NCBI RefSeq assembly: GCF_002709775.1
Contig: NZ_PAQR01000056.1
Coordinates: forward strand, 1-43,093
Direction of reading: 5' to 3'
Source of the DNA: Thalassospira sp.
GTDB lineage: Bacteria > Pseudomonadota > Alphaproteobacteria > Rhodospirillales > Thalassospiraceae
Length of the DNA: 43,093 nucleotides
Shown piece by piece: positions 16,379 through 24,055 of this stretch. Numbering within the stretch: position 1 is the stretch's first letter; each line of letters starts with the position of its first letter. The notes beneath the pieces were generated by a model that saw only the letters and a list, made by a program, of their open reading frames with translations, did no database searches and had not been told where the DNA came from. The position numbers and the translations under genes are program-made.

Positions 16379-16394
16379 GAGGGAGCAATCCCTC
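16379..16394 (+). promoter_or_regulatory. GNRA-capped leader hairpin upstream of rplM
   Basis: GAGGGA-GCAA-TCCCTC is a perfect 6-base-pair stem closed by a GCAA (GNRA) tetraloop. It lies 31 bases before the rplM start, inside the predicted 5' leader. It could be a ribosomal-protein autoregulation site. Confidence 0.45.
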
Positions 16395-16424
16395 CGTGGA
16401 ACCCAGTTTTCGAGTATAGAAATA

Positions 16425-16892
16425 ATGAAAACCTTCACTGCGACACCGAGCGACATCGAGCGCAAATGGTTCGTGGTCGACGCAGAAGACGTCGTCCTTG
16501 GCCGCCTTGCAGCCGTTGTTGCCAACCGTCTTCGTGGTAAACACAAAGCTATGTTTACCCCGCACATGGACTGTGGCGATCACATCGTCATCGTCAATGC
16601 CGAAAAAGTCAAACTGACTGGCCGTAAACTTCAGAACAAGAAGTTCTACTGGCACACCGGTTACCCGGGCGGCATCAAAGAACGTACCATGGACAAGCTC
16701 CTGAACGGTGAGCATCCGGAACGCGTTATCATCAAAGCTGTTGAGCGTATGATGAGCCGTGGCCCGCTGCGCAGCCAGGTTCTTTCCAAACTGCACGTCT
16801 ATGCTGGTACCGAGCATCCGCATGAAGCTCAGAAGCCGGAAGTCCTCGACGTAGCGGCTATGAACGAAAAGAATAAGCGGAGTGGCAAATAA
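16425..16892 (+). CDS. rplM: 50S ribosomal protein L13
   Basis: A 155-residue protein that binds 23S rRNA early in 50S assembly. Hallmarks: [59 protein letters not shown], and [19 protein letters not shown]. The frame is open for 26 codons further upstream, but ATG 16425 matches the family N-terminus MKTF. The stop overlaps the rpsI start by one base (TAATG), the usual rplM-rpsI coupling. Confidence 0.98.
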   Translation: MKTFTATPSDIERKWFVVDAEDVVLGRLAAVVANRLRGKHKAMFTPHMDCGDHIVIVNAEKVKLTGRKLQNKKFYWHTGYPGGIKERTMDKLLNGEHPERVIIKAVERMMSRGPLRSQVLSKLHVYAGTEHPHEAQKPEVLDVAAMNEKNKRSGK

Positions 16893-17380
16893 TGGCCGAC
16901 ACCAAAACTCTTGAAGATCTCAAGGATCTGGCACAGGGCGGCGAAGTTGCTGCAGCTGCAGAAGGCACTCTGCCGGAGCCGAAGATCGACGCACAGGGCC
17001 GTTCCTATGCAACCGGCCGTCGTAAGAACGCAATTGCACGCGTCTGGATCAAACCGGGCTCGGGCAAAGTCACCGTCAATGGCCGTGAGTTCGAAGACTA
17101 CTTCGCACGTCCGGTTCTGCGCATGGTGATCAACCAGCCGTTCGGCGCAACCGATCGCAAAGATCAGTTCGACGTAGTCTGCACCGTTTCCGGTGGCGGT
17201 CTTTCCGGTCAGGCCGGTGCCGTTCGTCACGGTATCTCCCGTGCACTGACCATGTTCGAGCCGGCACTGCGTCCGTCACTCAAAGCTGGTGGGTTCCTCA
17301 CCCGTGACTCGCGTGCAGTTGAACGTAAAAAATACGGTCGCGCCAAAGCTCGTCGTAGCTTCCAGTTCTCGAAACGTTAA
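16892..17380 (+). CDS. rpsI: 30S ribosomal protein S9
   Basis: A 162-residue protein of the 30S head. Core: [50 protein letters not shown], and the basic end RRSFQFSKR whose terminal Arg reaches the P-site tRNA. The roughly 35-residue acidic N-terminal extension ([14 protein letters not shown]) is common in alphaproteobacteria. Coupled to rplM. Followed by a terminator; argC, the usual next gene, is displaced by 13 kb. Confidence 0.98.
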   Translation: MADTKTLEDLKDLAQGGEVAAAAEGTLPEPKIDAQGRSYATGRRKNAIARVWIKPGSGKVTVNGREFEDYFARPVLRMVINQPFGATDRKDQFDVVCTVSGGGLSGQAGAVRHGISRALTMFEPALRPSLKAGGFLTRDSRAVERKKYGRAKARRSFQFSKR

Positions 17381-17416
17381 TTCGTTTTCGGGCAACAGGC
17401 TCGCGATACTGTTTGG

Positions 17417-17450
17417 AAAAGCGTCACCTTCGGGTGGCGCTTTTTCTTTT
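17417..17450 (+). terminator. rho-independent terminator of rplM-rpsI
   Basis: A 9-base-pair stem with one G-U pair and a C(TTCG)G tetraloop, followed by TTTTTCTTTTT. Located about 40 bases after rpsI. Confidence 0.93.
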
Positions 17451-17473
17451 TGCGAGTTTGTCTTCCAAGCCAA

Positions 17474-17517
17474 CAAAAAAAGCGGCGCCTTCAAAACGAA
17501 GGACGCCGCTTTTGTTT
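17474..17517. terminator. bidirectional terminator, mainly for lldD
   Basis: Arms AAAAGCGGCG-CCTTC and GAAGG-a-CGCCGCTTTT enclose an AAAAC loop. On the minus strand a run of seven to eight U follows, ending the lldD transcript. On the plus strand TTTGTTTT backs up the rpsI terminator. Confidence 0.88.
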
Positions 17518-17548
17518 TATGCCGGAAGGCAGAACCGTTTCGGTGGTG

Positions 17549-18712
17549 TTACTGCCAACGGTCCGAGAAATCGCGCGGGATCATCAGGATGTCACGATCA
17601 AGTTTGGTGACGTCCGTCCGTCCACAAAGCGCCATGGACACTTCAAGTTCCTTTTGAATGATCTCCAGCGACTTGGTGACACCAGCTTCGCCCATCGCCC
17701 CCAGGCCATAGACATAAGCGCGGCCGATATAGGTGCCCTTTGCGCCAAGTGCCAAGGCCTTCAGTACGTCCTGACCAGAGCGGATACCGCTATCAAGATG
17801 GACTTCGATCTTGTCACCAACCGCATCCATGATCGCAGGCAATGCCCGGATGGATGACAGGGCACCGTCAAGCTGGCGACCGCCATGGTTGGAAACGATG
17901 ATGGCATCGGCACCGACATTAAGCGCCTCCAGAGCATCGCGTGGATCAATGATCCCCTTGATGATCAGCGGGCCATCCCACATTTTGCGGAATTCGCGAA
18001 TGCGGTCCCAATCAAGCGATACGTCGAATGCCTCGGCCGTCCAGGTGGTCAGCGATGACGCGTCGGCAACCCCCTTGGCGTGACCAACAATGTTGCCAAA
18101 GAAGCGGCGTTTGGTGCCAAGCATGCCAAGGCCCCATTGGACCTTTGTCATCATGTTGGTTACCGATTTGACCGTCAGCTTGGGCGGGGCGGAGAGGCCG
18201 TTTTTCAGATCCTTGTGGCGCTGTCCAAGCATCTGAAGATCAACCGTGATGACCGCGGCCGAACATTTGGCAGCTTTGGCGCGATCAAACAGGCGCTTCA
18301 TGAAGTCATCGTCTTTGAGCGTATAGACCTGCAGCCAGAAGGGCTTGGATGTGCTTTCGGCGACATCCTCGATCGAGCAGATCGACATGGTCGACAGCGT
18401 ATAGGGAACGCCGAACTTTTCAGCCGCGCGGGCGGCCTTGATCTCGCCGTCAGCACATTGCATACCGGTCAGTCCGACCGGTGCAAGGGCGACAGGCATG
18501 GAGACGTCCTGACCGATCATCTGGCTTTTGGTGGTGCGCCCGTCCATGTCGATGGCGACACGCTGACGCAGGTGGATATCCTGAAAGTCGGTGGTGTTTT
18601 CACGGAATGTCTGCTCGGTCCAGCTTCCGGATTCTGCGTAATCGTAAAACATGCGCGGCGTGCGCCGTTTATAGATACGTTTCAGGTCTTCGACGCAGGT
18701 AATCACTGGCAT
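17549..18712 (-). CDS. lldD: FMN-dependent L-lactate dehydrogenase (alpha-hydroxy-acid dehydrogenase family)
   Basis: A 387-residue (beta/alpha)8 flavoenzyme that oxidises L-lactate to pyruvate, normally at the inner membrane feeding quinones. Landmarks: FYDYAESGS near the N-terminus, PVALAPVGLTGMQ (FMN), LQVYTLKD with active-site Tyr, AVITVDLQMLGQRHKD with Asp, IIKGI (FMN Lys), SNHGGRQLDGA holding the catalytic His and substrate Arg, and IGRAYVYGLGA (phosphate site). Length fits LldD. A GntR/LldR-like operator overlaps its predicted promoter, which supports lactate over other 2-hydroxy acids. It is a single gene with its own terminator; no permease or lldR lies beside it. Confidence 0.88.
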   Translation of the reverse strand: MPVITCVEDLKRIYKRRTPRMFYDYAESGSWTEQTFRENTTDFQDIHLRQRVAIDMDGRTTKSQMIGQDVSMPVALAPVGLTGMQCADGEIKAARAAEKFGVPYTLSTMSICSIEDVAESTSKPFWLQVYTLKDDDFMKRLFDRAKAAKCSAAVITVDLQMLGQRHKDLKNGLSAPPKLTVKSVTNMMTKVQWGLGMLGTKRRFFGNIVGHAKGVADASSLTTWTAEAFDVSLDWDRIREFRKMWDGPLIIKGIIDPRDALEALNVGADAIIVSNHGGRQLDGALSSIRALPAIMDAVGDKIEVHLDSGIRSGQDVLKALALGAKGTYIGRAYVYGLGAMGEAGVTKSLEIIQKELEVSMALCGRTDVTKLDRDILMIPRDFSDRWQ

Positions 18713-18744
18713 GAGGTTAACTCCGAATAAGATACGCTTGGTAA

Positions 18745-18774
18745 TGGTAATACCAGTTTCGGAGGTTATCGCAA
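18745..18774 (-). promoter_or_regulatory. lldD promoter with LldR-like operator
   Basis: On the minus strand TTGCGA and TATTAC are 16 bases apart, about 35 bases before lldD. The TATTAC box sits inside TGGTAATACCA (18745-18755), a perfect dyad that fits the TNGTNNNACNA pattern of FadR-subfamily GntR regulators, including LldR. A repressor bound there would block the promoter until lactate releases it. Confidence 0.55.
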
Positions 18775-18775
18775 A

Positions 18776-19093
18776 CCGAATTGAAAATCAGCTTCTGACT
18801 TGCGGTTTTTATATGCCGGAATCCGAGCGATGATGTTGGCGGCAAAGAATTTTAAAAAGAAGGATCGCAAATTCGAACGGGTGTGCTAATAACAAAGCAT
18901 TGAGACGATAATTTTTAAATTCAAGGTGTGATCCGATGGTTGGAACAGTGCGACGAGCTTTCAAAACATAAACGTTTGAACCTCTGTTGGATTACCTTGC
19001 GATATGTGAAGGGCCGCTAATGGAGCGGTCTTTTTTTATGCCAATTCGGAAGGTTGGCAACTACCTGAAGCCCAAGGAAAGGGACCCCCCGAT
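18776..19093 (+). ncRNA. gene-free stretch ending in an unassigned terminator: small RNA or leader candidate
   Basis: No recognised gene lies in this A/T-rich stretch. It ends with a terminator-like hairpin at 19009-19037 (CCGCT/AGCGG core extended by G-U pairs, seven T). A second dyad TTCAAA/TTTGAA lies at 18960-18980. An 11-codon frame with a weak AAGG site starts at ATG 18936 and ends at 18971. Since no plus-strand gene precedes the terminator, it may end a small RNA or be an attenuator for the acetyltransferase gene. I could not identify a convincing promoter. Confidence 0.3.
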
Positions 19094-19975
19094 ATGCAGT
19101 ACAGAAAGCTGCACGACGCCGATTTTGATGCCGCAACCGCATTCCTTGCCAACCATGCAGCGACCTGCATGGTGCTGCGCGGGAACCTGCGAACTGCCGG
19201 TATCGAACGACGCCGTCATCCGCTTTCTGGGAGCTGGTTCGGGGAGGTGGCCAATGATGGCAGCATCAGTGCGATCGTTGCGCAATTTGGCAATGGCAAC
19301 GTCTTTGTCGAGGCCGGTGATCAACCATCTATCCCGAAGGCCCTGACAGAGGCGTTTGTCGCTGATCCGCTCAAGCCGGTAGCAGGGGTGTTTGGCGATG
19401 CCGACCCGGCACAGGATATGCTGGTTCAGCTTGGATTAAAGGATGCGTCCTATGCGATCAATGCGTCCGACGTGCTCTATGAGCTTGATCTTGCCAAACT
19501 GATCGTGCCGCAAAATGCCCGGGTCGATGATTTTCAGATGGTCGATGCCGAAAAGATCGAGCGCAACACTTTGCTGCGCTGGCTGCGCGCCTATGAGATC
19601 GAGGCATTGGGGGCAGAAGACACGCCAAGCCTTGATAGCAAGATTGCCTCAAAGCTTGTGCATGCGCTTGATGCGCGGACGATGTGGGGCCTGATCGTTG
19701 ATGGCAAGGCGGTGTCGCTTTCGGGTTTCAACGCAACCTTGCCCGATATGGTTCAAGTCGGCCCGGTCTGGACACCGCCCGAAGAACGCTCAAACGGCTA
19801 TGCCCGCATCCTGGTTGCCAAAACCCTTCTGGCAGTGCGGGCAAGGGGTGTTGAACGCGCGATCCTGTCAACGGATAGTGAAGCGGCCGCCAAGGCCTAT
19901 GAGGCGCTTGGGTTTGAGAAGGTCGGGCGCTATCGGTTGGCGCTTTTGAAGCCGGATATGAAGGTGGCGAGTTAA
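19094..19975 (+). CDS. GNAT-family N-acetyltransferase
   Basis: A 293-residue cytosolic protein. The C-terminal half carries the acetyl-CoA fold: MWGLIVDGKAVSLSGFNA, VQVGPVWTPPEERSNGYARILVAKTLLAVRARG (pyrophosphate-binding loop, here PEERSNGYA), and AILSTDSEAAAKAYEALGFEKVGRYRLAL. The N-terminal half (about 1-150) is a degenerate second GNAT-like region. Substrate unknown. AAGGAAAGGGA precedes ATG 19094. It is the last higher-G+C gene before the sulfotransferase block. Confidence 0.85.
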   Translation: MQYRKLHDADFDAATAFLANHAATCMVLRGNLRTAGIERRRHPLSGSWFGEVANDGSISAIVAQFGNGNVFVEAGDQPSIPKALTEAFVADPLKPVAGVFGDADPAQDMLVQLGLKDASYAINASDVLYELDLAKLIVPQNARVDDFQMVDAEKIERNTLLRWLRAYEIEALGAEDTPSLDSKIASKLVHALDARTMWGLIVDGKAVSLSGFNATLPDMVQVGPVWTPPEERSNGYARILVAKTLLAVRARGVERAILSTDSEAAAKAYEALGFEKVGRYRLALLKPDMKVAS

Positions 19976-20031
19976 GCATGCGAACTGAAATTCGGGGTCA
20001 TGATCTTTTCAGGCTCCGAATTTCAGGCCTC

Positions 20032-21030
20032 TCAGGATGATTTTTCATTCTTTTTGAGCGCCATGATGAGCATACCCATTGTTTGAACAGCGGTTTCTTT
20101 CGACAATCCCGGGTAGGGTATGTGCTCTTGCTTGGGCCGTTCCGGGAAGAGGTTCTTTCTTCCCAAAAAAGTCTCAGCCACCCAGTTGTTGCCTTCCTTG
20201 TGGGGTTGCATGAGGTCGTCGGCCTGTTGCGGGCTGAGGACACTGTATTTGTTTGGTTCTTGATTGTGTCGCGTTAGCGTCATCAGATCTTTGTGGAGTA
20301 TGCGCTTTTCTTCGATCGATACGGGTAATCGATTAAGTATCTTTTGGACTTCGAGAAGGTCGCGTGAAAGGCTGATGTTCTCTCTCTGATCCTTGTTGTG
20401 TGAGATCAGAGGTAATAGTTCGGGGCGAATTTCTTCGACCAAATCACCGAGGATTCCAGATTGGTGTGTTTTGGCGTCTTCGTACGTTTTGACGACGAGT
20501 TCGTCTGCGCCGAATACGTTCAGCCAATTGCGAAGCTGTTTTTCGTAATCGCACAGATATCGCATTGCATCGATGGCGTCAGACATGTCACCGGCAAACC
20601 CTTGGGCTTTAACCATCTGGTTGTACCAGGACTCCATAAAATCGTCCTGGCGCCGCAAGTAGACAATCAGTTTCAGTTTTCGTTGGGTTAGCCATGCGTG
20701 TCTATCCATCAGCTCTTTGAGCTTGGTGGGCTGAGGGAACAAGAAAAAGTTCTCACTGGAAATCAGGACGTCTGAGTTGGACGAGGCTATCTCGCCGCCG
20801 ATTTTGCCAGCGAGCTCATCAAGTGATTTGGGTTGCTTCGTCGACCAGTCCGGATATGCGCCATTTAAAAGTAACGCAACGTCATGGTGCCCATACCCCC
20901 GTATCGTTGCATCTGGATACAGCAGGCCATTGTTTGCAAACTCTTTTTGATGGCCGCAAAAATACTTTTGAATATAAGTTGTGCCTGTCTTTGGAGCACC
21001 GAGATGTATGTAAAGGCATTTGTTCAGCAT
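20032..21030 (-). CDS. sulfotransferase-family protein
   Basis: A 332-residue protein with the 5'-phosphosulfate loop LGAPKTGTTYIQ (residues 10-21) that holds PAPS in sulfotransferases. The likely 3'-phosphate region is LKLIVYLRRQDDFMESWYNQ, with Arg and Ser in the expected spacing. The C-terminal half is helical and not assigned. It would transfer sulfate to a glycan or small-molecule hydroxyl or amine. It is transcribed divergently from the methyltransferase operon across 128 bases, at the left edge of the low-G+C block. No signal peptide, so it acts in the cytoplasm. Confidence 0.85.
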   Translation of the reverse strand: MLNKCLYIHLGAPKTGTTYIQKYFCGHQKEFANNGLLYPDATIRGYGHHDVALLLNGAYPDWSTKQPKSLDELAGKIGGEIASSNSDVLISSENFFLFPQPTKLKELMDRHAWLTQRKLKLIVYLRRQDDFMESWYNQMVKAQGFAGDMSDAIDAMRYLCDYEKQLRNWLNVFGADELVVKTYEDAKTHQSGILGDLVEEIRPELLPLISHNKDQRENISLSRDLLEVQKILNRLPVSIEEKRILHKDLMTLTRHNQEPNKYSVLSPQQADDLMQPHKEGNNWVAETFLGRKNLFPERPKQEHIPYPGLSKETAVQTMGMLIMALKKNEKSS

Positions 21031-21158
21031 TGGATTTGTGCTTTTAATTGCAAAGGACTGACGATACTCTAACGATAAATAAACGTCACCCTGCTATCTA
21101 AGGGCAAGGTCCTGAACAAGTATCGCAGATAGGTTCCTTTGCCTTTCGTGGAGCGACA

Positions 21159-21857
21159 ATGCCGAAACCAGAAGAAATTTACGAGCTTCATGCAGCTTCT
21201 TGTAATGAAGAGGACTTCTGGGGACAGGTAAAACGCACTGTTAACGGCAAACCGATATCCGAAGAAAATATAGCTTTGATTGTGGAGCAATCGCGCAATC
21301 TTTTGCAGTTGCAGAAAAGCGATCATGTGCTCGATTTGTGCTGCGGGAATGGTGCTTTGACGCATCGCGTTTTTGACGACGTGGAAGATGTCATCGGGAT
21401 TGATGTTTCACCCAGTTTGATTGCAACCGCGCGGAAGTTCTTCGGCTCCGACAAGCGCATCGAATACGTTGTCGACGATGTTTTGCAGGGGGTGAAAGCT
21501 TTGGCCCCTGATCGTGCGCCATCAAAGGCATATATGTATGGTTCTCTGCAATATCTACCGCAGGGAAAAGTGGTGGAACTCTTTAAGTTTCTGTTTGACC
21601 GTTTTCCAGAATTGACGCGGTTTATGGTGGGGAATGTCCCCGACCGTCAGAAAAAAGATGCCTTTTACAACTCGAAATCACTGAGCCCTGATGCTGGAAA
21701 TGACCCCGCATCGCCAATAGGGGTTTGGTATTCAAAGGCGGAATTGTTTGAAATTGCGAGCGAGTGTGGCTGGGATGTTGAATTTCATCAGATGCCCGAT
21801 GGGCATCATGCCCACCACTACCGTTATGATGCTGTTTTGGTGCGGGGAAGTGTTTGA
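21159..21857 (+). CDS. class I SAM-dependent methyltransferase
   Basis: A 232-residue cytosolic enzyme. Motif I is VLDLCCGNGALT (residues 57-68), followed by the acidic DVIGIDVSPSLIATARKFF and VVDDVLQG (motif II). The C-terminal part (WYSKAELFEIASECGWDVEF) is typical of small-molecule or sugar methyltransferases. Acceptor unknown. First gene of the coupled operon: its stop overlaps the next start (TGATG). Confidence 0.9.
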   Translation: MPKPEEIYELHAASCNEEDFWGQVKRTVNGKPISEENIALIVEQSRNLLQLQKSDHVLDLCCGNGALTHRVFDDVEDVIGIDVSPSLIATARKFFGSDKRIEYVVDDVLQGVKALAPDRAPSKAYMYGSLQYLPQGKVVELFKFLFDRFPELTRFMVGNVPDRQKKDAFYNSKSLSPDAGNDPASPIGVWYSKAELFEIASECGWDVEFHQMPDGHHAHHYRYDAVLVRGSV

Positions 21858-24055
21858 TGTCAAAGCGAGCAGTGATTTGGCTTAGCAGTATGCCGAGATC
21901 TGGAAGTAACTGGGTCTCTCAAATTTTGGCTTCGCATTCAGATATCCGGTTAAAGTTCTGTCCGCTGTTTTCCTATGAGTTCAAGAACGCTTGCGGGATA
22001 AATTCCACGGGTGATGATTGGCAAAAATTGTTTGAGGCGGTGTATGAACGCGAAGGCGCGTATCTTGATCAGCACTACCTCAGAGATGAAGGGCTACTGC
22101 CATCTTTTAAGAATAAAGCGGATGCGCCGTCTCTTTTGTGTATCAAATCAACACGGTATCATGACCTTACGCGGTCGATTGTTGAGAAGTGTGATAACGT
22201 AAAGTTTGTCGCCCTCGTTCGTAACCCTGTTGCAACCATCCATTCCTGGATACAGAACCCCAAAGAATTTCCAGCGACGGCAGACCCGATGCAAGAATGG
22301 CGGACTGGCGCATGCAGGAAATTTGAGGATGGCAATCCGATCACGGGCGAATTCTGGGGATTTGATGACTGGAAACAAATCACAACAGAGCAGATTCAGT
22401 TGGCCGAAGAATATCCGGATCGGGTGAGAATTCTCCGTTACGAAGATCTTGTCGAACAAGGCCAGCCTGTACTTGAGGACCTTTTTGACTGGTTAGGACT
22501 GTCCCTCACGGAGGCGACACTCGAATTTTTCAAGAGCTCTCAATCCAAGACAATCGATAACGTGCGGGCTGTTTATAAAAAGCCTGAAGATGTCGTGCGC
22601 TGGAAAACCGAGGCCGTTGGCGATATCAGATTTACAATCGGTTCTGAGTTGGTTGGGAGGCGATTGTCGGGTTTTGTCGACCATGAGACGCTTGCTCTTG
22701 GAGCTGCCTGGAAGCCGGGTCAGATAATTGGCGACACAGAGCGTTTGCCGCTTGCAGATAGTGGAACCAAGAGCAGTCTGAGTGAATTGGCTGTTTTTGG
22801 CGGGAGCCCGTTGTTCCCTAAAAATCAACCGCGTCCTAAAGGGCAGCTCGCTGTGCCGGATTGGGTACGTTTCGAAGCCTGTATTGATGCGGCATTTGAA
22901 GCCAAAAGATTTACCAATGACGGCCCGAATACGCGTGCACTAGCGGAGGCGTTGGCTTCGTATCATCAAGTTAAGCACGTTGTGATGTATTCGAACGCCT
23001 GCGTTGCGCTGATCGCTGCGATGCAGGTCTTGTATGAGCAGAGTGTTGCAGATGACCCCGCGCTCAAATCACGTCGGCTGAACGTGCTGTTTCCAGGTTT
23101 TACCTATGTCGGTTTACCGCATTTGATCCGATGGGCGGGGTTCGAGCCGGTTTATTGTGATGTCGATCCTGTGCGTCATACGATTGATCCTTCTGCTGCC
23201 AAAGCACTCATTGATGAAGATACCTTGGCGATTATGGGGGTGCATCAAGTGAACGCCCCCTGTGATTGCGAAGAGCTTGCAAAGCTGAGCGAGGCCACAG
23301 GTGTTCCCGTGTTCTATGATGCGGTTCATGCTCTTGGTTGCAAGATGCCAAATGGCATGCCGTCCGGTGGCCGGGGTGAGATGGAGATATTCAGCCTTCA
23401 TGCGACCAAGATGCTAAATGGGACAGAGGGCGGCTACATTACGACAAATAATGACAGGCTGGTTGCGTATCTAAGCGAATTTCGAAATTTTGGTTATGTC
23501 GAGGCCAGCCGTATTTCTTGTATCGGGCTGAATGGCAAGCTTAACGAACTTCATTCTGCCATGGCCCTTGCATCACTTGATACGCTTGATGACGTTTCCA
23601 AGGGAAACAAAGCGCGCTTTGAGGCCTATGAGGCGGCACTGGCAAATGTTCCGGGCATCAATCTGATCCCTTATGCTGATCATTACTCTCAGCACAATTA
23701 TGAGTTTGCTGTGATTTTGCTTGATAGTGAAGTGTGGCCTCTGTCACGGGAGGAAACTGTATTTCTGTTAAGAGCAGAAAATGCACTCGCCGTGCCTTAC
23801 TACAATGAAGTTTTGTACCGGCTGTCAGATTACCCACCATCCAGTCCTTCGGATAAGCCAAATACGCCGAGGGGGCTTCAGGTCCCGGAAAGTTTGACTG
23901 TTACTGATCGATTGGCCCGGAGCATGATCCAGTTGCCTGTTGGTGATCTGGTATCTGTCAATGATTGCCAGATAATAGGTGAGTGGTTTGAATCAGTATC
24001 CACACTCGGAAACGCAATACGACAAGGTCTTGGTCAGCTGGAGGGCTCAGCATAA
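21857..24055 (+). CDS. fused sulfotransferase and DegT/DnrJ-type aminotransferase
   Basis: A 732-residue two-domain protein. Residues 1-280 are a sulfotransferase: the PAPS loop WLSSMPRSGSNWVSQIL (8-24) and the 3'-phosphate motif FVALVRNPVATIHSW (117-131), then RILRYEDLV. Residues 310-730 are a complete DegT/DnrJ/EryC1/StrS enzyme: GPNTRALAEALA, VLFPGFTYVGL, FYDAVHALG (Asp488 for the pyridine nitrogen) and SLHATKMLNGTEGG with the PLP lysine Lys518. ATG 21857 overlaps the methyltransferase stop. The stop overlaps the next start by one base. The reading frame is uninterrupted, so it is a true fusion. It suggests transamination of a keto sugar coupled to sulfation; the order of steps is inferred. 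Confidence 0.9.
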   Translation: MSKRAVIWLSSMPRSGSNWVSQILASHSDIRLKFCPLFSYEFKNACGINSTGDDWQKLFEAVYEREGAYLDQHYLRDEGLLPSFKNKADAPSLLCIKSTRYHDLTRSIVEKCDNVKFVALVRNPVATIHSWIQNPKEFPATADPMQEWRTGACRKFEDGNPITGEFWGFDDWKQITTEQIQLAEEYPDRVRILRYEDLVEQGQPVLEDLFDWLGLSLTEATLEFFKSSQSKTIDNVRAVYKKPEDVVRWKTEAVGDIRFTIGSELVGRRLSGFVDHETLALGAAWKPGQIIGDTERLPLADSGTKSSLSELAVFGGSPLFPKNQPRPKGQLAVPDWVRFEACIDAAFEAKRFTNDGPNTRALAEALASYHQVKHVVMYSNACVALIAAMQVLYEQSVADDPALKSRRLNVLFPGFTYVGLPHLIRWAGFEPVYCDVDPVRHTIDPSAAKALIDEDTLAIMGVHQVNAPCDCEELAKLSEATGVPVFYDAVHALGCKMPNGMPSGGRGEMEIFSLHATKMLNGTEGGYITTNNDRLVAYLSEFRNFGYVEASRISCIGLNGKLNELHSAMALASLDTLDDVSKGNKARFEAYEAALANVPGINLIPYADHYSQHNYEFAVILLDSEVWPLSREETVFLLRAENALAVPYYNEVLYRLSDYPPSSPSDKPNTPRGLQVPESLTVTDRLARSMIQLPVGDLVSVNDCQIIGEWFESVSTLGNAIRQGLGQLEGSA

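Noticed and set aside
18080..18730. A 216-residue plus-strand open frame over lldD
   Set aside because: It is antisense to conserved flavoenzyme motifs.
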